The notes under the pieces are model-generated. The model saw only the letters and a list, made by a program, of their open reading frames with translations, had not been told where the DNA came from and did not search any database. The translations under genes were made by a program, and so were the position numbers. This document shows, piece after piece, positions 10,641-23,357 of a stretch of 64,000 nucleotides of DNA. The DNA is taken from contig OZ035962.1 of the NCBI GenBank assembly GCA_964034945.1, positions 15,433,388-15,497,387 on the forward strand. Direction: 5' to 3'. Origin of the DNA: Chrysopilus asiliformis (taxonomy: Eukaryota > Arthropoda > Insecta > Diptera > Rhagionidae). Numbering within the stretch: position 1 is the first letter of the stretch; each line of letters opens with the position of its first letter.

Positions 10641-12524
10641 CTATGAATTCCGGCATAAAAGCTGGTTTTAAATAAAACATTTAAATTTTTTGAAAATATT
10701 GAATGAATTATTTAACTTAGTCCTTGATTCAACGAATCAGTAATTCTTCTTGCTGTGAATTTTTATAAAAGACTTTGGTTCAAACTCAATATAGCTAAAT
10801 CCAGTCAATTACCGAGAATGTGTATCATCAAGTGTAGCCTGATTTGAGCACACCTGAAATGACTAGAATTCGATATTTCAAGTCAACTCCATTATGGCCA
10901 TCAGCATCGGCAAGAGACTTTCGAGTTTGCAGAGTGCCATCTTAGCGGTGCCGGTGTGCTTTCCCATTAACGCCATAAAAAGTACTTGGGTGTTGTTGCT
11001 GTTGTCAAAACACGTTTTATGATTATTTCTCGGCACTTTTCTCCTTATTCTCAGCCTTAAATCGCCTAACCGTTCTTCCATTTAGTCCATCAAAGATTTC
11101 ATTTTTTTTTCTTCATCATCTCAAAACCCTGTTCATCGTCGCCTTTTGGTCAATGCCGACAAAGTAAATCGTCTCACCCAGCCAAGTAACCCTCCCACCA
11201 AAAGAATTCGACAATCGAAAAAAAAAACACCTCAAAATCCCAAAATCGAAATCGAAAATAAGAAGGTAGAAAAAATGTTTGACGATTTAAGAGTACAAAA
11301 CACAAAATACAAAAACAAGAAGACAACACCACGATGAAATGGAAAGAAATCTCATCCAGGTCGCCCGTGATGCAAGGAATTTTTTCATCTAATCTGGGAA
11401 CAATGCGCTCTTTCCTGTTCCCTTTTCTTGTCTTGTCTTTGGCCCTGGCCCTTTTCCAAGAATTGCTTGGAATGCAGCTCAGCACAACAAGATTGACTAG
11501 ACTATGACCACGGAACACGTGCACTTTATTTTATGCGACGACGGCAACCAAACCGAACCGACCAAGGCCCAATATCTATCCCGATTCTGATTCAAGCCAC
11601 AAATAAGATTCACAGCGCTTCTTAGACTTGCACTCGGATGGGATGTGATGCAAGGCAAAGGAGTCTTTCTTCGTCCCCGTCTGGAGAGGGGAGTGTGGAC
11701 TTCTCCATCAGCACATGTGTCCCACCCCTCCCCCTCTGGCTCTCCACTGATAGACGTGTCTCAGAAAGCATTCTTCAGATTCCGTTTGTCATTTTATTTT
11801 TAAAAGACAGTCAAGAAGAAGTCTTCTCTACCATCAACTATTCGTAAGTATCGGCTTGCCTCGTTAATGTATCCAATGGCCACATAAGTTTTATGTTTGC
11901 TATGATAACACTCGGCGATAAGAAGGTAGGTGGCTCCGAGCGATCGCCGGCCGTTGAATGCTTTATGGGTATTCGAAAATTATTAAATATTTACCAAAAC
12001 CGCGAGTTTTATTTCAAATTCTTCATGTGTACAGTCAGGTGGGGAGGTGAGGAGTCTACAGGTTAGCGTTGCGACTGGGAAACTCAAATATGAATGAATT
12101 TCCGATGTTTACTTTTGGTGATTATCCATTCTTGGACACATTCAGACAACAAACATTTCGAATTCGAGACGAACGAAATAAGAATGAATTTTCAAGTTGA
12201 GTTTTTCATTATGCCAGTTTATGTTTAGTTTTTAAATATAAAATTGCAGGTGGTTAAAGATTTTTTAATATTTTTAAAATTTTAGTACGAATGTTTATCA
12301 GTTTTTCAATATATGGTAAACAAAATCAGCATTAGTAGATTATATGAATAATTTTTGATTGTTTGATTAATTTGATCCTAAGGGGATAAAAAAATCGAGA
12401 TCGTTAAATAATTGTTTAATAACTTACTTCAATCCACTCGATATTTATTTTTTAAACTCGATCGTATATGTTATGAATTTTTGCTATTGTTTCTGTTAAA
12501 AGTTAGTTTTGAGAAAAACCATTT
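10641..12524. other. Mixed-composition intergenic DNA, no gene seen
   Basis: 10860-11860 is GC-balanced and free of recognised repeats. A 116-codon minus frame (11174-11524) and smaller frames show no domain. 11860-12520 is AT-rich. Confidence 0.35.
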
Positions 12525-12556
12525 TTTTATACCCGTATGGTGAAACCAAAGGGTAC
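12525..12556 (+). repeat. Solo D1 hairpin end
   Basis: TATACCCGTATGGTGAAACC followed by AAAGGGTA matches the start of full D1 elements (35.5, 52.9, 56.9 kb) and then diverges. It directly precedes a purine satellite. Confidence 0.6.
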
Positions 12557-12622
12557 ACAGAGAAAATGATGTTCAGTATTTCTAGATACAAATGGTCATA
12601 TATAAAGGATATATTAAATGTT

Positions 12623-12968
12623 AGAAGAGGAGGAGAGGAGGAGAGGAGGAGAGGAGGAGAGGAGGAGAGGAGGAGAGGAGGAGAGGAGGAGAGGAGGAGA
12701 GGAGGAGAGGAGGAGAGGAGGAGAGGAGGAGAGGAGGAGAGGAGGAGAGGAGGAGAGGAGGAGAGGAGGAGAGGAGGAGAGGAGGAGAGGAGGAGAGGAG
12801 GAGAGGAGGAGAGGAGGAGAGGAGGAGAGGAGGAGAGGAGGAGAGGAGGAGAGGAGGAGAGGAGGAGAGGAGGAGAGGAGGAGAGGAGGAGAGGAGGAGA
12901 GGAGGAGAGGAGGAGAGGAGGAGAGGAGGAGAGGAGGAGAGGAGGAGAGGAGGGGAGGAGGAGAGGAG
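12623..12968. repeat. Purine-only tandem array, unit GGAGGAGA (346 nt)
   Basis: The + strand has only A and G for 346 nt, built from about 42 copies of an 8-bp unit, with one visible variant near 12950. The long open frames here (ERRRGGEE and SPPLLLSS repeats) are products of the array. It sits between a D1 hairpin and a reversed D3 body, roughly where DINE-like elements carry their TCCG array. Confidence 0.95.
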
Positions 12969-13458
12969 TTCGATTGGATTTTGATGTATGATACGGTTAT
13001 GTAAAATCATATTGTAAACACATTTCATCTTTATAAATTTTTCAAAACGATTCACAGTTTTCGAGAAAACACGAAAAAAGTATTCCATTTGTTTGGGAGA
13101 GGTGGAAGCAGTGGTCTCATTGGATTTTTCAGGATAAGTTATGTAAAATCCGACTCTAAACACATTTTACCTTAATACATTTTTCAATGTGACTCACCAT
13201 TTTCGAGAAAATTGCAAAAAACTAATTCGTTTGAATAAAGGAAATGGAAACGTTGTACAAAATTTCAAGTCTCTAGCTTCCGAAAGTTTTGTTATTCACG
13301 GACAGAAAGACAGACAGATGCGGAAAACCAAATTTTTTGTCATCTCAAATACTCTGGTTGGTTGTGTCCGATAGTTGGTTATATGCGTTACAAACGGATA
13401 TATTAAATTAAAACTAAATCTTATATACTCCTATATGATATATCATATAGAGTATAAA
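12969..13458 (-). mobile_element. D3 DINE-like element, minus orientation
   Basis: Ends in the D3 hairpin (CTCCTATATGATATATCATA, 13420-13439, continuing to AGAGTATA) with a GACAGAAAGACAGACAG array at about 13302. The body segment (TTGGATTTT, GTTATGTAAAAT, TTTTCGAGAAAA) occurs twice, at about 12970-13075 and 13110-13215. Confidence 0.6.
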
Positions 13459-16379
13459 AATTGTGGAAAAGTGTGACGAAGTGGGAGGGGTACAAAAAAA
13501 ATTAGTTAAATTATTTCTTATAGAGCTAAAAGGTTTTGGCAGATGATAGCGCAAGTCAAAATGAGTCATTCTCCATCATTAACTAAAATTGCTCTTGTCT
13601 GAGTTATGAGATTGCCGAAATTTTTTTTTTGTTTATATACCTGCGAAAAGAAAATAAATTCTCGAAAACTGGGGGTTTTTCGCACGAAAATTTTTTTCCT
13701 TGCCTGCGGCGCATTTTTAGTTTTGATTTACTGTTTCAATTTTCTTGCTTCATAGTGGAATATCTCGTGAATGGATTTAGATGAACTGTTGAAATTGACT
13801 ACAGTCTCGTGATATAAAAGTGTAGTTAAACATCACTATTGTTGGTGAAATTCTGTTATTTAAAAGTTTACTTCTTATTTTGTTACAATTTTCAAATGGA
13901 ATGAAAACCACATTTTTGTAACAAAAAGAAAATTATGTAAAAAAAACGTTCCAAAATTTCACTTCATAGTTATTGTGTTCTAAATTAAAAGCTTAATCTT
14001 CTGTGGTACCTAATCAAAAAAAAGGGACCTACCCATCATAATCACCAACAGTGGTTTGTTTGTAGCGGCATTCCCTTAAATAATAGTTTGGTAACAATAA
14101 GTGTTGAAACAAATGCTTCACCGAACATGAAAAATTTCATGGGTTCACCGAGAAAAAAAAAATCCAATTGAAGGAATGTTAAGAGCATTAACAAGCATGT
14201 ACAACATCAAATTTCGAAATTACTCTTCAAGCCATCCAGCCCTCCCATGAGATTAGGCCCAGTTTTTTACCTGATTTTCGGATTCTTTCCGTAATTACAA
14301 ACACGTTCCGACTTTTTTTTACACTTTCCCAAGGGCCCTCTTCTCTTTGCGCTAATAGTTCTGAATGAAATTCCAGCTCTCCAGAGTTTTTCCCCAAAAT
14401 CTTTTTTTTTCGGTTTCGTTGTTTGGTTAATCGAGATCATCTCATGTAACAAATGAACTGCATTGTTGGGTCTTCTTTCCGAAACGGCCGAGAAAAAAAA
14501 ATTCATCCGTTTAATTACAAAAAATTAGTAAAAGTAGGAGGTCCACGATCAAGTAAGGCACGCAATCGTTTTATGAATAAACCAAGTGGCATACTGAAAA
14601 TCGTTCGTTGATGAAGAAAAATATAATTTCAGAATAGGAAAAGACGAAATTCCAACGTGCACGAAATGCTCAAGTAACCGAAAAAAGGCAAGGCGGCCCA
14701 AAATTGAGATCAAGTAAGATTCGAGATCGAGATGTCGATCTGGAGGCTGCTGAGGCTGGTAGTGAACATGTTTGGTACAGAGATTCGGATTCGGTTTGGT
14801 TTGCCTTTGCTAGTGAATGGCTGTGGAAGTCTCCCATTCAGTCAGTCAGTTTGTGTATACCCACGAAATGATGTCGATGAACACGTGCACGGCAATAAAT
14901 CAACCGGAGCGCATACCCAAATAGCTGAAAAGGCAAAGATCACCCGAATTCAAATTTGGCTGTGAGTGAATTCCACTCTCCACTTCGAAATGCCAGTCTT
15001 CGTTACGGGACTCCAATTGGTACTTTCACCCTACCCTCCCCCATTCTTATTATGGATGCTGGGACGTTATAATTTTTGGTTGTTGTGTTGATCTACAATT
15101 CATTATGAAACCCAGTCTCAAATTTTACCAATTTACAACACGATGTGAAGCCAAATGGGATCACAAAAGTGATCGCAGTTGTGCCATTCAGCATGACCCA
15201 GGGTGTATGTATGTACAGTGAAATATACTAAATGTTTGATTATTTATTTAGTACGCAGCAAGCTAACGTGTTTTATGAATGTAAAAAAGCCGTTTAAATG
15301 GTCATCCAAAAATGTACTTTGATGACTTCTTTTTTTTAAAAACTTTTTATACCACCTAACTTTTTATACCACCTATGTATTTCATACATAATTTTTTATA
15401 CGCGTTGGGTCTTCGACGAATATTTAAGCAAGCATCCAAGCAAAACTGCACTCTAATCGGATTGAGAGAATTTGAACAAAAAAAAGCGCTATAAAACTCT
15501 TTCCTATATACCCTGAGAAAAAGGGACGAATTTGCGTTTATTCGAGAGAGCCAAACTTTCCCTCTGCCACCCAAACTTTTCCTCTCCCAGCCATGGCTTG
15601 TCTCTGTGGAGCATGCATATCCCCTGCAGCAGTAAAAAATGGGTTGCCCTCAAAAATAAAACTTTTAGCTAAAACTGACAAGCGGATATAGGAACGAAAT
15701 GGTAAATTTGAAAAAAAGTTTAACACATCGAAGGTAAACTATTTGTTCCTGGAAACAAACTTTTGTTATTAATATCAAACTCTGTCACGAGGAGCGAAAC
15801 CGGAGAAAAAGTTTTCGCTATGAGCGACACCGAAGAAAAAGTTTTCGTGCGACAGACAAATAAGTTTGGACGTGAGGGTCAAACGTGAATTAAGTTTACT
15901 TTTTGTCACCAAACTCGAAAAAATTGCCAAATTAAATTTTTGTTCGGATGTTTTTTTTTAAGTTTGCCTACTCAAGGTAAACTGATCAAATTTTTGTGGA
16001 ACTAGGAGTTAAACTATTCAATGGTACAATCACAAATACTACCCTTTTTAAATACCATGAATATGGATAAGTAAAGCATGGCGAAGTAAGACAAGACGTG
16101 ATGGGTGGTGGGGGTAGATTAAGTGTACATGAGAAAACGTTGTAAATATTATGAATTCCTTAGCCCAAAGATGACTATCCTTCGAAAGCACTGTTTGTAA
16201 GTGAATTATAAACAAGCACAACGAAAGACTTCGTAAAATTGATTGTTTGTCTCACATGATCTTGAATTGGTCATGATGGGTACAAATACTCGCATGCACT
16301 AATTTTCTTAATGACAGAGATACCAAGTTGTAGGTAGCCCACATACTCAATCGAATTGGATCGGATATCTACTTGAACT
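13459..16379. other. Intergenic, no gene seen
   Basis: Contains one minus-strand copy of the CGCCGCAGGC motif (about 13701-13713) and a short tandem pair of about 34 bp sharing GAGAAAAAGTTTTCG-like sequence at 15790-15855. 14200-15180 is GC-balanced. No convincing coding frame. Confidence 0.35.
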
Positions 16380-16610
16380 CTCCGTGATCCCTTCTGCTAC
16401 GTTCCCTAAAAACCCCCTTAACAGACAGACGGATGCTGGTGCAAGTGTTACAATTCCGTTCATTGACTGCATACAGTATAATTCATTCATGACGGTGGTG
16501 GTCATCAACCAATTAAGACCTTCTCGGTACCGTGGTCCAACGTCACGTCGAATGTGAAACAGCATCCAGCCTATTAGTGAACCCTGCGGCACACCATAAT
16601 CATTTAATGA
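16380..16610 (-). pseudogene. Relic of a non-LTR retrotransposon reverse transcriptase
   Basis: The minus strand reads YGVPQGSLIGWMLF (codons 16598 down to 16557). This fits the conserved non-LTR reverse transcriptase motif GVPQGSxLGPxLF, except that Trp-Met replaces the usual Pro-x. Downstream residues no longer look like the following RT motifs, and no YADD box or endonuclease is found nearby. It looks like a short, decayed LINE fragment. The call rests on one motif, so chance cannot be excluded. Confidence 0.4.
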
Positions 16611-16619
16611 TTTGGGTGC

Positions 16620-17529
16620 GGGCTCCAGACCTAAACTCTTGAGTTATTTAAAATGCTTTCGGGCTTCTAATTCCTTCTAACATATCGCCTATCAACGGTG
16701 GCTTGGCTGCGATAGCCATATAGAAGAAAAAACGTTTTTAAATCTTCTTTGGGTTTATGGCAGCGTCAAGTTACAAGTTGACTGATTTAGTATCAATCAA
16801 TTGACGTTTTGGCCTGCAGGCCGACTCCAGGAACAGATCGGACGAATGAATTTCAGAAAAGATATTTAAGAATCGATTTGTTTGAACATGCGGCAGAAAT
16901 ATGTGATATTAACGCAATGTGTAGCAATATGGTGGCTTATTGGCTTATCCATAGGGCTAATTTCACAGTCTTGCAACTTAAAACCCCTTAAATGATAGTT
17001 TCCTGTTACAAAATACACGAGAATTCCTTTGGTCATTCATATCTGAATGATATACGACGACGAACACTCGTAAATGGTGGTGGCGGCGGCGACTCTCGAA
17101 GGACTGTGTGAAATTCCTGGACTGATAACGTTTTTATGTTGTTTTAACCACAAATTTACATTTTGAAAACACTTGAGGTTATCAGAAATTGTGTGTTTTT
17201 TTCTTATTTCGAATGTCTACACACAAAGCGATGATTACTTTCTCAGCATAGTTTTGTGAATGAACTGCTCGAATGTTAAACACATGTGTGCAATGTGCAT
17301 CATATCACTATCTCTTGAAATTAGAATATTTCTTCTATGATAAGAGCCAATTTGTTGATAAGATTTTGACATCTTGTCGAAAACATGTTTTTTGCTGAAT
17401 CGTAAGTGTAACTGATGCTTCCTGCACATATGCGGCGTTAAAATATTTGCTCAGAACAATTCTAAGAAAATACACCCGTCTATACGAAATAAATATTGTG
17501 TTGTTATTTTGATTTAATTAATTTTTAAA
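16620..17529. other. Intergenic, no gene seen
   Basis: Short frames only. Nothing recognised apart from the RT relic just upstream. Confidence 0.3.
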
Positions 17530-17565
17530 TACAGGCGTCTCTCGATTTACGACATTTTAAAATGC
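17530..17565. repeat. Pogo-like solo end
   Basis: TA followed by CAGGCGTCTCTCGATTTACG resembles a pogo/Tigger terminal repeat (CAG plus a TTACG block). No partner end was found before the D3 element at 17628. Confidence 0.4.
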
Positions 17566-17627
17566 GTTCTAATTCTTTTTTTCTGGTCTTAATATTTGAC
17601 GAAAAAAATTCATATACGTCGGTTTTT

Positions 17628-18055
17628 TATACTCTATATGATATATCATATAGGAGTAGATTAGATTTACAAAAATGAACTACAACCGGGTGTTAGGAAT
17701 GACAAAAGAATTTGATTTCCGCATGTCCGTCCGTTTGTCAGTCTGTCCTTCAGTCCCTCTGCCCGCCTGTCCGTCTGTCCGTCTGTTTGCCCGCCTGTCC
17801 GTTTGTCATTCTGTCCGTCTGTGCGCGAACACTATAACTTTTGAAGGATAGCAAGACTAAGGTTCTTAACGGGCAAAATAAGACCATTCCTTCTCTTCTC
17901 GCCCATACTGACGAAACTGTTTTTTTTTTTAGAATTTTCTCAAAAACCGTGCGTCGTACTGCAAAATTTATAGAGGTAAAATGTGTTTATAATATGATAC
18001 ATCAAAATCCATCTGGGTAACTCCGTCCCACCTCTTCCGTATAAATTGAATTTCC
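17628..18055 (+). mobile_element. D3 DINE-like element with TCCG array
   Basis: Begins with a TATACTC...GAGTA hairpin (17628-17660) containing TATATGATATATCATATA, followed by AATGAACTACAACCGGGTG, a long TCCGTCTG-type array (about 17725-17825) and the reverse-oriented ACATCAAAATCCATCTGG body. The 3' subterminal repeat is missing. Confidence 0.65.
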
Positions 18056-18330
18056 TGCTAGTAATTGGCATCCTGCAGGAAAATTTAGATTATGCTAGGT
18101 GCGTGTTTACCTGCGTAAAAATGTGTCAACCAGTAGCTGGAAAAATTCGAAAATTAAACAAGCAACAAGTAAAGTAGGTCGAAAGGAGCTGCACTAGTTG
18201 ACCTGATATAAGTATTTCGAGGATGTAATATCATGTAATGGATAACTCCGTTTGCCTGCTACAGGTTGACTTGTTAAAAAGTTGACTTGAATCAGCTTTA
18301 TTATTTTTCTGAATGTGTGTAAAGTTTTTT
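18056..18330 (+). repeat. Diverged copy of the CACTCAGA repeat
   Basis: Shares CTGCAGGAAA, ATGCTAGG, GAGGATGTAAT, TCATGTAAT, GATAAC.CCGTTTGCCTG and GTTGACTTGT in the same order with 22790-22940. The left end is lost at the D3 junction. Confidence 0.5.
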
Positions 18331-20660
18331 TGGGTGTGTGTAAAACTTTTCACAATTTTGTTGCAAATAGCTGAACTTATATTCAAGGAGCACAATCAGA
18401 TTGTATCTAATAACGAAATCGTTATCAATGTGAGATTCCAGCAATGACACGTGAGATCACTGATCCTAAAAAGTTACTCGCAAATTTGCATATTTTTTTA
18501 CCGCTATTAAAAAAGCATATATTTTATGTGTATAAATTCTTGCATCGATAATACCAGATGTTATGTTAATTATTCAACCAAATAGCAGTTACACGTTTAG
18601 TTAACACAGATAGATATTAGTTGTTGATTATTTAGTCACTATAAGATATTGTAGCTACCGGCTACCGTGGTTACAATCGGTTACGATCGCTACCGGTCTC
18701 CGTCTCCGTGTCTAATAATGCAAATAACCCACCGTGACCCGTTCCCATCGCCTTACCATGAAATACCTGTCGCCTGTTTAGCCATTCAGCAGCACAAATG
18801 CTAATTAAGTCAAGCACTTGATCTATGAAAAAGGAAGCTAAAAAATATTTAAAAAGTCAGTTAACTCGACATCAACGGTTAATTTTATGGATCTTATATC
18901 TGCACTAAAATGCAATCTTGGTATATATTTGATTTTTGTATGGTTTTTTGTTAGAGTTTGGAAGAAAGCCCTTTAATTAGATTGTAAATATTTATTTGGC
19001 GAGTATTCGTACAGCGTTGATAATCGTGATGAAGTTAAATAAGATTTCATCGTCTATCGAAAGAGAAAAGTGCAATGCACTAAAAATGACTTTTTTACAC
19101 ATTCGAATCGATTCGGTTTGGTTATGGTAATAGCAACTATATAAGTAGTAATAGCAACTATACTAGTAAGTTTATAGCAAACCAGTGACAAACTACGAAT
19201 CTGGCATGATCCAGACTTTAAGTCCGTTTATCATTTTATTACAAAGTTAAAAAACTGGTTATAGGCGATGGTTTCATTGAAAATGCCAGTAACTTAATCA
19301 AGAGATTTTATTATTGTCATATAGCATAGAATAGAAAAGCATAGCATAGCATAATATAGTCTTAGATAGCATAGTAAAAGCATTGAAGGAGCAGAAGCCT
19401 ACCTGACGTCGAATATGTTTAGGTAAAAGCAACAAACGTGTGACTCAAACCGTTTCACTGTGAACATATGTTCAACTCGGCTAATATCAATAAATAAACA
19501 ATTTTAATACTGTTTGGAAGTCGTTGACAGTGGATTCGATGACGGCATAATTACAAGCTTTATTTACTTTGTTGCACCAAATGGATTCAGTGTCTCAACA
19601 TTTGTAGGCTGATATCAAGTTTGAGCGCTTTTAGATAAGAATTTTCTCTTAAATAACGCTTTTTATAGTAAACGAATCATCATCGAGTACCACTTCTTTG
19701 TGCAAAAGAAGTTTAACCACTCTTTAAATTTTCTTGAATTGAAATCTCGGCAATATTTTCTAGTAGCATTGCAATTTTGTTGCTAATAAGTGTAATCGTT
19801 ACTTAGGAAATTACCTCAGGTTTTAAATATAGCTTAAATATAATAAATATTCCAGATAGTAACAAATATAGCAACTTATTGATTTTTAATCTAGTTTGCG
19901 AATTAATTTATTATTGAAAGAATTTTAAAGCGATGAAGTGAGGTGTCTTTGTCAACAGTATTAGAACCTAAAAGCTGAGGTGTCATAATAAACAGTACCT
20001 ACTTAGCTGATTTTTCTCACCTCATTAGAGATTTTGTCCCGGAAAATCTGATAAACATTTCTACAGACATGTAGGAGATGGGATGAAAATACGATGATCA
20101 CTGAGCCGAACCGGGTTTTTTTATTTTTCTGGTCTAATAGTAAACATTTGATCAAAATCCTTTCAAAAGGTTTGGAAATAACAGAGCTGTAAACAGACCA
20201 TAAACAAACTTTCATTTTTAGACCATTATAAAGTAGAATTGGGGATTAACTCGCCTTCATTTTGAAACTAACAATCAATAAAATAATTTTACGTAGGGAA
20301 TTGACCTAAAAATTAAAAGCAATTTTTGCATAAGGTGAAGCCAGCCGCAATTTTTTTTTTTTTGACTTTGGGCGTATTTCAGAAACAAATTTCTGAATTT
20401 TGTGTCGTAGCGTAAACAACCGTTGAAGAATTTGGAATCGAAGGATGAAATGCGCACCACAAAGTGTCAGGTGTAAACGGCGCCTAAGTTTTTTTCGCAT
20501 AATTTTCCAAATAAAGGATTGAAAAATATTTGTATATTAGAAAATCAGATTTCAAAAACAACGAAAGAAGAATCCGCCGCAGGCAAAATGGTCTTCATTG
20601 ACCGATGACTAGTTTTGGGGGTTTATGTCTTGAATCTATTAATTCTAAGGTTAAAAATAA
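18331..20660. other. AT-rich intergenic DNA, no gene seen
   Basis: Includes a small AGCAT microsatellite (about 19323-19350) and the half-copy of the ATTTTACGTAG foldback at 20284-20325. CGCCGCAGGC occurs at about 20575. Confidence 0.35.
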
Positions 20661-20815
20661 TAGCACATTGATGTATGGAACGGTTATGTAAAATCATATT
20701 CCAAATCATATCCCCCTCTGGTATACAAATGGATTTTTTTAAATAAACATTTTGTCTGTCATCATATAGAGTATTTGACGATTGGCTTCTGGCAATTGTA
20801 GCTGTTCTTATGTTT
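20661..20815 (+). repeat. D3 tail fragment
   Basis: Contains GATGTATGGAACGGTTATG, TACAAATGG, GACATTTTGTCTGTC-like sequence, the CATCATATAGAGTATTTGAC subterminal repeat, and GGCAATTGTAGCTG. Confidence 0.5.
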
Positions 20816-22321
20816 TAAGTCTAATTTAATCACTTTGGATAGAGTAAAAATTTTATCCAGCTTTTCGATGCTAATAGCATCGAGTCATCAATAGCAAGTT
20901 TTATTCTTCAACAACAATTCCAAATATTGTGATTGTGAAATGCCACATAAATCTTAGTTATGTTTTCTAATATATCGGCGTCTATTTTTCGGGAAAAAGG
21001 ATTCCATTTGAGAAAAGCATATAAAACAATGTGAGATTTAAATGACTTTAAGAATGTCTATATTTTTGTTCATTTGCGAAAAGAAAACTTGCAACTATTT
21101 GCCAAAATGCAACCAATCCTTGGAAATAAAGTGTGAGTTGCATTCTATTTAATATTCACTGATTGGAAGCACCTCAAGACGAATCCATTATCGGAATTCC
21201 AAGGAAAAACGCAGAAGATTGATTGCTCTTTTGACGTCGCAAACCATTTGGCCACAACAACAACGACGACGACGACTATTAAGGCGACTTTGCAAACCAA
21301 AGAGTTGAATGTGGATCTTCACATCGAGCCTCAGCCTAGCATCATCCTCACCTGAGTCAATACGATTTCAGTGTGTTTTTCTTCCCAGGCGTATGTATCA
21401 CGCTTTTGTAATCCTTTTCCATATCTTCAATTTAATCAGCACTTGAATGGCGTGAATTCAAAGGGCAAAAGTGTTTCTTCTTTTTATTCAATTTTCGTTC
21501 GGTTATACGTTCTTCAGCCACGACCTCTATAAATGGGATTGAACCTTTTCGCACTGTGGATATTACACGTCCCTGCACGGATTCCTGCGGATGGAGATTC
21601 ATCGCGAAACCCAGAGTGCTGTGGGATAAAATTGGCCATGGCAAAGACAATACCTGATGCCGAGGTTGATGGTGCTTATGAATTCATTCCATGGCCCTCC
21701 GCTGTACTATACTATAATAAGAAGATACTCTCATAACACAACCAGATATACTCGTAATCTTATTTTTCTCACTGGTGCTTACTAAAAAAAATTGTTTTTG
21801 TGAAGCAGTAGAAAAAGACCTTATTTAGCGGCTTTGCCTCATTGAACATTCATTTTCAGGTTTTGCGGTTCTCAGGTTTTTTAAGGCGATGCTCAGACCC
21901 CAAGTACAGAGTTCACAAGTGTGCAAAGAAACCTTTCTTAAGCTACGGCAAGATTACTGACAAAGGCGCAAATAAATTCACAAAAATTCCGTTTAAAAAA
22001 CGTCTCAGGTTGGAAAATAACAAGAAGGTGGACTTCTACTATAGTAGTGCTGGTTTGTGTTGGGCATGAAAAACTTCCCAACGAACCACAATCATGATCG
22101 GCCCAACCGATGTCTTGATCTTCATCTTCCTCAGCGTTCGTTGTCGACAATACCTCGCCAAGTCTCTCAGTTTGTGTGGAATAATCCGCTTTTGAGGCTC
22201 AATCGAGTGCAGGTGTCCGTTCAGGGTACAAATATACCTTCGAGGTATTTAAGATTTTCGTTCACATGATCCATGAGTGGTTGGTTGGTCGAGCCGCGGG
22301 AACCGAATTCGTCTACCGCAC
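20816..22321. other. Intergenic, GC-balanced from 21130, no gene seen
   Basis: Frames of 67-75 codons occur on both strands without recognisable domains. It ends at the left boundary of the 4.5-kb tandem duplication. Confidence 0.35.
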
Positions 22322-22738
22322 CAACCGGACCAATGGTCCAAGGCTCAAGTGATCTTCAGGTTTGAAAACTGAACTGATCTTCTAGCCGAGACTCACCTCA
22401 CCTTCCTGCCACTTAGCGACTTTCAGTGCAGATAATTGTTCCTTTTTCGCGCTGCAACCAACAGATAACTGGTTCTGTTTATACATTTTTTTAATCTTTT
22501 CTCAGCGAAAATATTTGCAAAAAGATGAATTGATTTTATGAGCGGATAAAAGTTACCGCGTAACAACAAAATAATAACGATTACCACGATCAACGAGTTG
22601 AATTTGTAACCTTTTATGTCAATTTCAAGTCGTTTTATATTTATCAGTTTGCTGTTCAGATGCAGATATGCTGATATGTGCATAATGTTTTTTTTTTCTT
22701 TTTTTGAAATGTTGAGTTAAACTTCTGCAGAAAAAGTA

Positions 22739-22954
22739 CACTCAGAAAAAAGTACACTTACTCAGACTTGCTTACGGCGTAATTTGCTTTCTGCAGGAAA
22801 TTTAAGCCTATGCTAGGCGCGCGTTCACCTGAGTGAGTTCACCTGAGACAGGTATTTTGAGGATGTAATGTCATGTAATAGATAACACCGTTGGCCTGAT
22901 ACAGGCTAGAGTTGACTTGTCAAAAAGTTGGTACTTGGATTATTTCTCTGAGTG
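22739..22954. mobile_element. CACTCAGA MITE (216 bp, TSD TA), copy 1
   Basis: Ends CACTCAGAAAAA and TTTCTCTGAGTG form an inverted repeat flanked by TA (22737-22738, 22955-22956). Short TIRs and a TA target suggest a Tc1/mariner-like MITE. Its ends resemble those of the CACTSTAG element. Confidence 0.6.
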
Positions 22955-23357
22955 TACACACTGAAAAGGTGTGGAGTTTATCAGATGATAGAAGTTGAAT
23001 TAGATATCGTACCACCTATGGAAAAAAGATTTCCTATGATGGAAACATCTTTTTTAATTATTTGCCTTGGGATTTAAAAGAAAACTGTTTTTCTCCACAC
23101 TTGTTTATAGTTTTCAGCCTTCGAATATACATATATCCTTGCATTGAGATATCCTTACAGACTTCTTAACATCAGAATCGGATTCACCGACCTCAAAAAC
23201 CCCGAGATGATTTTTTTCCGGAGAATTTAAGGAAAAGAATAATCACGTTACCCTAACAGAACCTTCCCTTATCCTTGCTTAGACGAGGTATTGAAAATAT
23301 TGTCGGAGTTATGCAAAATTTCAAGTCAATTGGATGAGTGAAAATTGGCCAAATTTA

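Noticed and set aside
12509..13163. Long open frames of 128-180 codons with RRGGEE or SSPPLLL repeats
   Set aside because: They are translations of the 8-bp purine satellite, open in several frames at once. No gene.
22423..22683. 86-codon minus frame with a hydrophobic stretch, present twice
   Set aside because: Present twice only through the tandem duplication. A hydrophobic run in AT-rich DNA is common by chance.
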